DNA of 64,000 nucleotides from Carposina sasakii (lineage: Eukaryota > Arthropoda > Insecta > Lepidoptera > Carposinidae): assembly GCA_014607495.2 (NCBI GenBank), contig CP053155.1, forward strand, positions 6,448,001 to 6,512,000. Direction: 5' to 3'. The translations under genes were made by a program, and so were the position numbers. The notes under the pieces were generated by a model. That model worked only from the letters and a program-made list of their open reading frames with translations, was not told the origin of the DNA and did no database searches. Below are positions 42,131 through 54,600 of this stretch, in pieces (position 1 is the stretch's first letter; each line of letters begins with the position of its first letter).

Positions 42131-44087
42131 TAGAGAAGTCAAACGTAACAGTGTTTCTGGATATCGACTAAAATAAAGTAAGTTATCTCAAAAATACTTA
42201 ATTGAATAGCAAACGCTCGCTCAAATTGTTTTATTAGGTACCTATATCTAAATCTTAACCCGTTATCGCTATATTAAAGTAATAAATAATCTCGATATTA
42301 ATATAATTTTTAAAATATTTTATTGTGTTCACTTTGTTCGTCTTTTTTCTGACCTTTAATTTATTACAAGCTAATTTAGTTATCTTATTGTGCATTGATT
42401 ATTGTAAGTGAAATAGTGAGAGGTTTCGTATTTTGTTTTTATCCAGAAACGTAATTCACATTACCTGGAGATTTGTCTTGCCATTTTCGTTTTGTTACGT
42501 ACAGTTTTTGTCTAATCTTGTGAAACCTACATAAAAATTCAAACTTGTCTCTTGTACTTTATGGGAAAGTTCAACCCGATTGATAACGTTACACTGTGTT
42601 TACTAGTAAAGGTCTGTATATAATTATCTAGTTACATAATTGTTACTCACTATTATAAACCAAAGTATTTTATTTAAAATATTAATTTCATTTTGTTAAC
42701 TATCATTGTGTTATCTTTTTGTAAGTATTAAAAGATTATTATTTAGCGTTAATGGTATTGTGTACTCGTTTTGGACCAGGTTGTACAAAAATGCATGAAA
42801 TGAGCACTATAGTTCTAGATTAGTTAATTTATGTTTACAATAACATTTGTGATATGTTTCATGACATCAATGTAGATTCCAAATTTTGTTGAATTTAAAA
42901 TAGATTATGTATTTATTATCTTCTAAACTCGTTAATTTCAGTATAAGTAGGTAACTATAATAATAGCCTGGTGGCAAATGTAATATTATGTTATATTTGT
43001 ACATTAGTAAATACAAATGAGAGAAAATTTAGCTTCCGAATAAATATCATTGTTGACATAATAATGTTTTTTTCACTTTTATTTTAACCATATGTGAATA
43101 GATAGTTATATCTATCCCTAAACGTATTAGATAGATAAAAATTTATAAGCTATTTGCTAATTCCCTTCCACTAGGATTGAAAATCCTGTTTCTAATGTGT
43201 TTCTAATGTGTTAATCCCCCACGTAATCCCCATTCGCACCAAGTTATTATCCAGAATTAATTTTAAGTTTCGTCTATTAAACATAGAGGCATTTCTCCCT
43301 ATCAAACTGTACAACATATTTTTGATTAAGGGAAGATTATTCCAATGGTCAGATATCAGAAGGATAAAGTTGATGCTGTCTCTATTTTGATCTAATTTTA
43401 GAGAAAGACAGAATCTTTTTTTTTTTATAGGCTATTAGACCATTGGAAATATCGACCCAGATTATCGTTTGTATAAAGAAATCCAGGGAGGATTGAGAGT
43501 ACTATTTTAACCCTGTATCAAGCGTTAATATTCGCTGTTTAAATTTTCAAGTAGAGCTCGCTCACCACCGACTAGTTGTCTGTAATCGTGATCAAAAGTT
43601 GCTAGATTCAGAGATAGGATAGGGATAGTATAGAGTTCGGTAGGGGGCGAGCCCTTTTTGTGAAAATATGTACTTGATTAGAGGTGAGGTGATGTAGATA
43701 AGTAAAAAAGTCTGGCAAACAATTTCAGAAAAATCTTTAATTTTAATAATTGCTTCTCTTTCATCATTATGCTGTACAAACTATATCGCTTAAAATTAGA
43801 ATTAGCAATTAATAATTGCACGTAAAAAACTTAACAAATAGGTACTTTCAACTTTTCGATTGGAATGAACGATTTATTACCATTAAGTAATAATACATAT
43901 ATTTTACATATTTATAACTACAAAATGAAACCTTCTATATTCAACAAGCAGTCACAATCGCCCAATGATATGTTACTTTTTTTTATAATTTTCAATTTTG
44001 TTATTGCGCTCTAAGTATTAACCTACTTTTAATCGTAAATGTTCGCTTCGGCGGGGCGAGAGAGTATCACTAATTGAACTAGGCGAG
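42131..44087. other. Spacer with no recognised gene
   Basis: AT-rich sequence between NAA60 and Shab. A few short open frames, for example 43208-43390, have no recognisable features. Confidence 0.45.
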
Positions 44088-44175
44088 CATTATAAAGGCT
44101 GTTCACTAGCGACGCCTGCGGCCTGAGTATCTGTTGTCCCTATCGTGTTAATCGCAAACGGTCGCTAGTGAATGG
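44088..44175. repeat. Short foldback repeat
   Basis: TTCACTAGCGAC at 44101 is inverted as GTCGCTAGTGAA at 44160. The outer arms also pair partly (GGCTGTTC against GAATGGC). Confidence 0.5.
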
Positions 44176-44364
44176 CGGAATTAGGCAAGTAATGTGGAGT
44201 GAAACGGCAACTAGTCTACGTGACGAGGTTGTCCCTCTCGGCGCCCACCTTGTGGTTTTGGCCCTTGAAGTCTTTCAGTCGAATCGGAGACGACTCGCTA
44301 CCGGAGTCACCCTGGAAAAATTAAAGTATTTGTTTAAAAATTGTACTATCAGCCAAGTGCATTC

Positions 44365-45372
44365 ATTCCATATTCTTTATTGTACACAGAAAAAAAACAC
44401 AAGATACAATATTTTATAAGATAATGTACAAAGGCGAGCTTATCTCTAACAGAGATTTCTTCCAGCCAACCATTTAATATAAAGTTATTAGCTAAGAAAA
44501 AGGAAATCATACGTGCACAACTAAATAATAATAAAAAAACAATGTACTTGATATAAACAAACAATCAAATAAATGCATACAATATAACTAAATAAATACA
44601 TATATACATACATACATATTTTATTAAAAAAACTAGCTGACCCGGCAAACGTTGTTTTGCCATGTAAAAGGGGTTGATCCTAGAGTGGTGAAAATTCATG
44701 GTTGTATGTATTTTTGTATGCTGTATCATAAAAAAATAAAAACAAAAAATTTTGTCAAAAAAATAAAATAAAAAATTAGGGGTGGACCACCCTTAACATT
44801 TAGGGGGATGAAAAATAGATGTTGTCCGATTCTCCACCCTAACCGATATGCATGCTAAGATTTACGAAAATCGGTCGAGCCGTTTCGGAGGAGTTTAACT
44901 TCTAACACCGTGACACGAGAATTTTATATATTAGAAGATAACAGAAGGTAAAACTACACATCATCATTGAACAGAAAGGTAGTGACCTCTTAACTTGTCC
45001 TTGAAGGTGCCAATAGATTGCGAGTCTCTTATAGTATGAGATAGGGAATTCCAGAGCATAATGGCATAAACCGTAAATGAATAGCCATATGCTCCAGAGT
45101 TATGGCGGGGAGTTTTGAGCAACGAAATTCAAATCGCTCACTAAGATATTGCGGGGAAGAATTTAAATTAATAATTTTAAAAAGAAGAGTAAGCATATGG
45201 GCATTGCGACGAAGACGGATTGGGAGCCATTTTAATCTCTTTTCGAAAATGGGAGACATGGTCGAATTTACGTAATCCATAAATAAAACGGATACCTAAG
45301 TTCTGAAGACGTTCGAATTTATTAAGCAGCTCCTCATTGGCGTCGGGGTAGCAAGCATCCGCATAGTCTAAA
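44365..45372 (-). mobile_element. LINE remnant (Jockey/CR1-like) split by a Helitron
   Basis: The minus strand encodes, with breaks, the C-terminal thumb region of a LINE reverse transcriptase: FEKRLKWLPIRLRRNAHMLT, LLFKIINLNSSPQYLSERFE (frame open at 45029-45280), preceded by a FERLQNLGIRFIYGLRKFD-like segment in another frame. Its 3' end carries AATAAAG in TGTACAATAAAGAATATGG. The 306-bp Helitron inserted later. Confidence 0.8.
44633..44938 (-). mobile_element. Helitron, 306 bp, nested in the LINE
   Basis: The minus strand starts TCTTCTAATATATAAAATTC after A and ends GCAAAACAACGTTTGCCGGG, TCAGCTAG, before T. It contains the GAAACGGCTCGACCGATTTT block. It is a different subfamily from the CGCGGACGGAGTCGCGGGCG-ended copies. 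Confidence 0.88.
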
Positions 45373-45619
45373 ATTCATTATCTTGTATACAGGTTTAAAT
45401 CTTATAAGTTTTATTCATTTGCTCTTTTCTGTGCGCATCGAATTCTCAACCTACTGCAACTACCTGCCGACCAAGGAAAGCAGAAGAAGACTTTGTCTGG
45501 TGCAAGTAAACATTGCAAACAAATGTTGCATATTAACTACAGCGTCAAAATTTGCATGGCCCAAGACTTGGACTATTTCAGAAATGTACATGTTCAACTT
45601 TGCATCCGTTATCAAGAAG

Positions 45620-48600
45620 TTATCTTACATTGGCTCCAAGAGAAGTAGTCTCTTGCAGTAGCAGCTCGCTGTCAGTCCCGCGCGCCTCCTTGTTCTTGAG
45701 GATGGAACGAGCTCTGGAGTCGCCCTCGCCCCAGCCGCCGCCGCCGCGCTTGCTGCCATTCTTACCTGGACATACAACATAAAGCTTATTGCCCACTGTA
45801 GATAGCGACTATAACAATTTTAATATAGCGATCTATGGTAACAGCAGATGAAGATGAACAATTACCAAACAGGATATGATGGTTGATGATCCTCGTCGCT
45901 ATACCCCGTGGTGGTTTCTTCTCCTCTTCCGACCATTCCTATGAAAAAATACAGTTTAAAAAACATTCCTTTCTCATGCTCAATGAAAGATCATGCAAAT
46001 TACAGCAACGTGTAATCTAGACAACAATCGCGCAAATATAAAATTTTCTACAAGACACCACAGAACGGTAGGATAAGGAATGTGCATTTACATATAGACC
46101 GACTATCCGCGAGTTACTACTGACCTGCTGGAAGCGCGCCTTCCTGTGTTTAGGCTTGGCATCATCGGTGGCGAGCGTCGGTTCCTCCAGCGTTTGCGGG
46201 AGAGAAGCGCGCGAGGCGTCCAAGCGGGGTCCGTCCAGTCCACGGGAGGTATCCATCCCGCGCGGGCCGCTGCTCAGGCTGCCTCGGGAGCCGCGCTCCG
46301 ACGTGTCCCCCTGCGAACCCTTGCTACACAATACTGCCCCGTCTCCGGACGCACTTTTGCGCACACCGTTAAACTCGGCAGACACACCCTCACCACCGCC
46401 GCCACCGCTTCCGCTACCGTCCAGAGGATTCACATACAAGTTTGACGAGTCGATGTCGCAAGCGATGTCGCCCTCTGAAGGAAAAGGGTGCGTAAGGCAT
46501 GATGCAAATGTATCTGCAATGTAAGACATAATACGAACATGGAACCACGTACTTATAAGTATAGAAGGGATGTGGTGTGCATAAACGCACGAGGGTAGTT
46601 GGTACACTTAAGTATGTGTGCTAGTAAAAGTACGTAGTGAGAAATAAATAAGTACATCAATCAACTTTAAGAGAGAGGTAAAGGACAAGCTGTAAGGATT
46701 TAAGGCACATATCATTTAACTAACAACGGATTTGAGTACATATATCGAACAAATGTAAACAAAGCTGATAAAAAAAGTGTTCAATGCTTTTTCTGATTCT
46801 GACGACCGAAGTCCACTTATGTAAGCGTCAGTATAATTGTTTACATTTGTTCGTTCAGACATGACGATACGCACCGGGGCTGTCGAGGCTATTGGGCGTT
46901 GCTTCTGGCAGGGCTTTGGGCGCAGGATGTCGCTGCAGACAAGCCAGCTCCACGCACACAGGCTGCCGCAAGTCAGACGTTGACATCGGCATCAGCTGCT
47001 CCGCATCTATGAACTCCTTGTAACCCTACATCAAACGATGCAATTAGTCACTGAAAATGATATAGGTAACATGCTAAAGTCAAGCTTTGTGAAACACAAT
47101 CAATAACCACAAAATGAAAATTCTAAACCAGGTTCGCTCCTTGTTTTGGTGGACTGGGGAAACTCAAAAACAATGGGCATGAATATTTATAATGTATTCG
47201 CGGTTTACTTACCTGGAACTATCTTAATCAATGGAAAAAGGAAATGGTTATTATACATTTGTTATAAACGGTCATATTGTGTGACAGTTTAAGCTTGCAT
47301 TAAAGTGATAGCAAATGCTCAGCCTAAATTAGTATCTTAGTACCTTGAACGTGCAAAAACAACATTCAAACTCAGAAGGCAGCTGATCCAAGTCAAGCTG
47401 TTTGTCAGCCATCTTCTTTTCCTAGAAAAAGAGAAATTATTAGTAGTTAATTTTATCTATGCTTATTCGATTAGTAAGCAATTAACATTGAACCATCGAC
47501 GACTCACAGGACATTATTTAAAATAGAAGTTATTTACCATCATCGTCAAGGTTCGATTTCGTGTGCAACTCCAGATCTATTGCGTTCATAGTGTATGCAG
47601 CATAGGCAACCATTATAGTTTTACATAGTGTGGTTGCAGTGACAGCGAGTGTTAGCTAGAAATTTCGTAGGCTTACTGGTGTTGGATCGGGGTTTAAGAG
47701 CAAGCGTTTTTCTGGCGTGTCTGGCCCTTCCATTGAGTAGCGTCGGTCCTTCACAGGGCTGGTCTGAAACTGACCGTGACATTTATCGGCAAGCTTAGTG
47801 CAAATATCGGATTTAAATTGGGTGCGTTAGATAATATCTCGAAAAGTCCCCTATTCAATTAATAATGACAGTACATACTTAGATACCCAGGTTTATACGA
47901 GTAGTTGCACAATTTCTGAGAGAAATATTCGTAACTTTCTAAGTTGGTGCTATCATTAAATACATACATATAATCACGCCTTTATCCCTTACGGGGTAGG
48001 CAGAGCACCAAGGGCCGATAGGAGCACACGATGCCACTTCTGACCAATTTGAGGGTATAGTTAAGATGTACAAATTCGGTTATTAGTGACAGGTGGTCAG
48101 CCCATCGCCTACAAAACACCAAGACCCTCTTGTCCCTCTACTGACTTGTACAGTATGCCCGGGAAGAGAAGCAGCTGTAGTATTATATGTTTTTTTTTTC
48201 ACTCCCATTATCATTAAATACTAAAAAGGCTTTTTTACTTTTTAACTGAAATACTTGTCTACCAAGGCGAAGGAATGATTACATCGACTTACTTGATTGG
48301 GATCAGTATTCTTATTTGCCATGGAGTGCTCGTATTGCTGATAGCATCCTGTCGTGGCCGGGGCCTCGCCCTCCAGACTAGTTGCATCCGCCTGCGACAT
48401 GTTATGTCCTGAAGACACACCATCGTGAATAGCACCGTTTTCAGTTCTCCAAGTTCTTCCATAAAGCGTCATATATTATTTTATATTTCCATTATTTAAC
48501 ATTATATGTGTTTACGATTACGCGAGAAATAATAAGGAACATTTATAAAAGGCAAATAGTAACAGCGCGTGAACTACACAACACACATTCCACACGAACA

Positions 48601-51600
48601 TCAGTCTAATAGAATAGAATCCAGGGTCCTCCGGATACACACATCGGACAGTCCACAAAGAATGTTAGTTGTAGGAAGCGTTAGGCTTACGCTGACAATG
48701 TAATCGACCTTAGATTATAGTGTCTTCGCCGCACATCGCAAGCTACACGCGGCGCGGGCCCGACCCCAATACGGACTAACAAAAAGGGATCGAGTGTGAC
48801 GACTGTGCGATAGTAGCAAGTAGCTCATCTGGCGTCGTCTCTCGCCTCAATGAGGACGCACTTGTCACCTGAAGACAAGGAATAAAACATTCTCAGTGCA
48901 CCACGTTGAAAGAAACGGGTGATTATTAGCGGTAGCTGCGATGTAACGTGAACTGTTCTGTTTCTGAAGATGTCTGCTATTCCGGAGAGCCAAACAATGC
49001 GACGTGCTTTCATTCAACATTCGAATCACACTATGCTTGATGAAGACGAAAGGCATGCGTGCAAAAATGTGAAGAAATGCTTATAACGGCGAGAAAGGAC
49101 ATAATGACATGGCAAGCAGCGAAAGCGTATAGCCAGCAAGGTACTGACCTGTGTCAACTATGACGTCGATGAGATCCATGCTCTTGGCGAATGCGTCGCG
49201 CAAGTTAATGTGATGGAAGGAGACAATGGAGCCCTCGCGTTTGGCTCGCTCGAGTGCCTCCCGCCGCTTGAGCGCCTTCTCCCGCCGCATCTGATTCTTG
49301 TAAAACTCGGCGAAATTGTTGACAATAATTGGGATGGGTAACGCAATTACCAACACGCCGCAAATACAGCATACTGAGCCGATGACCTTGCCCAACGGAG
49401 TTGTGGGGTAAATGTCACCGTATCCGACTGTGGTCATAGTGATGCCGGCCCACCAGAATGTTTCCGGAATGGAAATGAATTTAGTCCCCGGTTCTTCCTT
49501 CTCGGCGAAGTACGCGAGAGAGGAGAATATGAGAACTCCCATGGCAAGGAATAACATGAGCAATCCGAGCTCCTTGTATGAGTTTCTGAGCGTGAATCCG
49601 AGCGACTGCAGCCCGGTTGAATGTCGAGCAAGTTTAAGGATGCGTAATATTCGCATAATACGGAAGATTTGGACAACACGACGCACATCTTGAAATTGGT
49701 CCGTCGCGTTCTTATTAGTTTCGAGCAGGAACAGAGATACGAAATACGGCAGTATAGCCAACAAGTCTATCACATTAAGTCCACCCTTAAAAAACTTCCA
49801 CTTATCCGGCGAGGCACTGAATCGCAGCACGTATTCTAGCGTAAACCAGGTGATGCACACAGCTTCGACCATGGCCAGTTGCGGATTATCCATTGGCGAG
49901 CCTTTTTCGTCGTACACTTGCATCTGAGGTATTGTGTTGAGAGTGAGCCCTATCGTGGACAGCACGATGAAGAGGATTGATATCACTGCGATCACCTGTA
50001 AGCACGCACTGAGTGAGCGACGGCCAGCGGTGCCTGCCACCGCGCTGCCACGCCGGGATATGTATATGTGTCAGTGTATGTACACAATCTTTAATTTTTA
50101 CAATTTAGAAGCTACGATATTAGTAATAGGTATAATGTATATTATGTAATATTTACAGGTATGCGACAGTTAAAGCCAATATCTTATGGTATAAGTAGGT
50201 AATAATTGTCTTACACATTATTGCTTATAATTTTGGTGTAGAAATAACATCTATTCGTGTGTATATGTTAGTAGTGGTTGTGTGAACGTGTATGGTTAAT
50301 AGGTATAGATTACAACAATTGGGTGAACGGACGTGCGTTACAACGCAGAAGTCGGTATCGCGCACGCTCGTCCGTCCATGCCCGCGTCGCTCGGTTAGTC
50401 GGATCAGTATCACGAAGCGTAAGCTCGGGTGTTGTATTTGGGAGGAAGGAGGGAGGGAGGTAGGGAAAGGTGGGACGCCGGCGGAGACGCTCAGCCGTGG
50501 TGGTGGGCGGCGCGGGCGCAGCGTGCGCACTGCGGACCGTGTCCGGAGGGCGCGCGTCGTCCCGTGCAGCCCCACACGCCGGCCTCGAGCGCCTCCCCAG
50601 CGGCGGCTGGTCACATCGCGTAAGCCCATCCCATCTTTGCAATTTTGCGACAACAATTAAGCTTTGTTTTCTTAAAGGATCCCCTTTCGGAGAACGATCG
50701 ACTCGGCTGTGAACATTTTGAAAAGTTATTTTGTGACGCCACGCTTTGTCCTTTGACACTGAAATAACCAAGATGCTCGTGAAAATACATACTTAATTAA
50801 ATCTATATGTAAAATGAAATATACAGCGTGAAATAAATATATCATGTAAAAATATTACTTAACCTCATTATGTAGTAATAGATACTTTAATACTTGTAGG
50901 TACTTTTCAAAGGGCTTATAGTCATTATATTATTGATTTAGTCAGTAGAAAGAAACCCATGTTTGTGTCCCACGGGTATACTCGTATAAAATATCTTTGG
51001 TGATTAAATAGAAAAATTTGTGTGATAAATGTAGGTAAGTATATTGATTCCCACGATATAAAATAGGTTAAGCAACGAGTATAAAGGTTTTATGTTACTT
51101 ATACTCTAAAAGGTGGTAAAAATATATTTTCCAAAAGTACTGGGATGTTCTTTTACGATGATATGATGATTGGAGGGTGTTTTTATTTTGATATAAAATA
51201 CTTTTACGACACCTCTTCACTCACTACAATTTATATTGTGGAAAACAAAATTTACAATAGAGTTCATTAAGTACAAAATATAAAATATATTTGACGTATT
51301 AGATTATGTAAGTAATAGGTAATAGATAATAATGAAATATTTTATACTACAATAAAATCTACATAGATAGAATACAAAAGGTTAATGATACATAATTAAA
51401 TACAATGTAAACTCCATGTAACATCACTCGATTTAACGACAAACTCCCTAAGGCGGCGAAATCACATGGCTTTGGTTGGTTTACCTTATTTTCATACAAT
51501 GATACACTCTGTATAGCATTAAACCCACTCTCAATAAATAACAACAATCAAATAATAAAAAGTACTTTTTAAGTTGCCAAAATTAGTAAAAACTGCACAG

Positions 51601-54600
51601 CTGTGTACGTTTTTTTGTTGCTTTATTATCCTAGCCCGTAATAAACTCGGCTGTCGGCATCATACATACCGAACTTTCTGAGAAATCCATTCTTTTGTTT
51701 ACAAATTGAGATTGCTTGCACATGTAGGCTGTTTTTAGTAGGCTTTAGTGTTCAAATAGAATTGTTTTTAAGTATAAAACACCAGTCTGCATAAAACTTT
51801 ATCTTTTCCTAATATAGATTTTTCTTCTCTCCATTATTTTAATGACAGCTCTTGTATATATTATATAAATAGAGTTTATATAGAGTTTACACTGTACTTA
51901 CACATTCAAAATGCACTGCTATTGTCGATATATTTTCATTGACACAATATAATATAATATAAAAAAGCGCAGCTTTAAATATACATATAGGTACTATTCT
52001 ATAGAGGTAAAAGAGAAATACTTTCACATTTTTTTACTCATTTATGACAATGAACTGTACTGTACCTGGTCCATCCGGCTCGAAGGACCATAAACAATGA
52101 CGTTATGTTAGTTTTATGAAACAGTAGGGTCGATTCCGTCAGTCACACTTAAACCTAAACCTAATTTTATTCAGGTCTTTCTCTCTCCGTTCGTAACATA
52201 AATTGGTAAGTGAGAGAGAAAAGGGCAGGTAGGACTAATTTTACGTTTAGGTTTAAGTGTTACTGCCGGAATCGACCATAATACCTCTATAGATTGCTAT
52301 ATATACGAGGGCTGTTTGATAAGTCGTTTTAAAAAGTTTTTTTTTTTTTTTTTTTAAACAATTTACATTTATTTCTACATAGTCTCCTTTGAGGGCCAAA
52401 CACTTGTTCCAGCGAGTCCAAAAAATACGTTTTGTCGAGGTCTTCTAGGCGTTTACACCAGCGATGCAGTCCTCATTTGTCAAAAATTTTTGCCCTAAAT
52501 CTTTTCAGATTTGGGAATAGGTAATAATCGCACGGAGCTAGATCCGGCGAATACGGAGCATGCGGAACCAGTTACTCGTGGATTTTGGCCATTGCAATAG
52601 TTGACGTGTGCACTGGGGCATTGTCTTGATGAAAGAGGACTTTCTTGGGGGACAATTTTGGTCGTTTTTCCAACAATTCGGCATTAAAATGGTCCAATAA
52701 CTCTGCGTAATAACGGCCAGTGATAGTCTTTCCCTTTTCCAAGTAATCAATCATAATGATTCCTTCGCCATCCCAGAAGACTGTCGCCATGACCTTTAAC
52801 AGTCTTGGCCTTCTTTGGGGCACGTTCACCAGTCGCCATCCAATTGCTGTTTTGATTCAGGTGTATAATGATGGACCCAAGTTTCGTCCACAGTGACAAA
52901 TCGACTCAAAAAATTCCGAGGATTACGTCCAAACACAGTTTTGAAATTCGCTTTCTTTCGTGTTTTTGTTCGATTGTCAACAAACGTGGCACCCATCGTG
53001 CAGACAGCTTTATCATACCCAAATCTTCATGCAGGATTTTATGGCTCAGTGGAGATGCCTGTGTTCTCAGCTATTTCACGCACCTTCACTCGGCGGTCGT
53101 CGAGTACAATATTATGGACTTCTTCAACAACATCCTCAGTAGTGACTTCGATTGGGCGACCAGAGCGTGGAGCATCAGATGTGCTTGACCGACCACGTTT
53201 AAAATCATTTATCCAGTTATAAACAGTCTGCAACGTTGGTGCGTTAGTGCCATGAACAGAATTAAGTTCAGTTTTTATTGTGGCAGCACTGCAACCCTTC
53301 ATAAAAAAATGTTTTATACGAAATTCAGCCATAGTTGTTGAATATTTACGAGTGATCACAGTTAAACAATGGTTATACTGACAAAAACTTGTTTTTTTTT
53401 GCTGAATTTTTGACAGTCTTCATTTGAAAGATTGTGCCTGCCAGTGTTAACGCCATTTACCAGAAAAAAGGTTTTACAAATAGTTTTTAAAAGGACTTAT
53501 CAAACAGCCCTCGTATATATATATATCTATGGGTGTTATCCCAACGAATATTATAAATGCGAAAGTAAGTTTATTTGTTTGTTTGATACCTCTTCCCGCT
53601 TTAGACATAAACAATTGTCTTGAAATTTTGCCAGTTGGGATTAAGAGAAGACCCGGGAACAGCTTATGAAGTATGAAAATAGTTCGACAAAAGCGATCGC
53701 AATGTGCCACGGTCACAACACAACACCACATCCACGACAAGACATAATCATCACAAAGACAACATCGACATAGCAAGTGATATAGATGTTATTCATGCAC
53801 CACACACAAGACATATTTAAAATACTAAAAGAATAGATTACGTTTATCATCAAGCTTTTAAACTACTTAGTTTACATAAAAGAAGGGTTAATTTTTCTAT
53901 CATTATTTCAGAGTACGGTATCTTTGAATAAATTACAATTAGTGCAAGTACGTGTCAGTAAACAACAGGTGTGATACCTCGCTATATGTATTGTGAGATT
54001 CATATATCTAGAGATATTGTACCTACAACAAACGTGGTTCCTGAACAAGAAGACAAATTAATTTATATTTCCATTAGGTATCTCCTATATTTTAGCTTAA
54101 GCGAAGTGTTCGTGTACTTTTGTGCACAGATGTACTGTGAAATAAAGTACCTACATAAAACGTGTCGTTTGCCATCACAATATACATGAAGCGTCTAAAT
54201 GCAAGAATATTATTATCATCTGACCTTAAACTTAGAGCTAAAAAATCCTTTGACAGCATTACTAAATTGGATAGGTATTAGAAATGGTTAATTTTTATTC
54301 ACGAAGTTGGCAATACATTACCCTAGCTGCTATACTCGTGGTGGGTTTCTCGAGTAGATCCCACAGCCATTTTTGGTACTGAGCGCAGGTGCCTTGTCCA
54401 AATTCCTCTTCTTCCCTTTGTCGCAAGCTTTCCGCCTCTTTTCTCATCTCCTCATGGACATGCTCTTTCCTCTGGTGGTACTTATGCTGGCAACACGACT
54501 CGAGGTACAACTCGTCCACCCCCCAGTACTCGAGGTCATCACTGAACGCCAGGACACACATTTCGTCAACTAAATGCAGCTTTCCCGTTCTGTAGAAGTT

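Noticed and set aside
46146..46524. Plus-strand frames of 99 and 122 codons
   Set aside because: They are antisense to Shab exon 9, whose frame fits the joined channel protein.
49412..49693. Plus-strand and alternative minus frames within the Shab pore exon
   Set aside because: The channel frame with S1-S6 and TVGYGD explains this region completely.
50225..50771. Open frames of 120-153 codons on both strands
   Set aside because: They overlap on opposite strands in a CpG-rich stretch where stops are rare, and none resembles a protein family.
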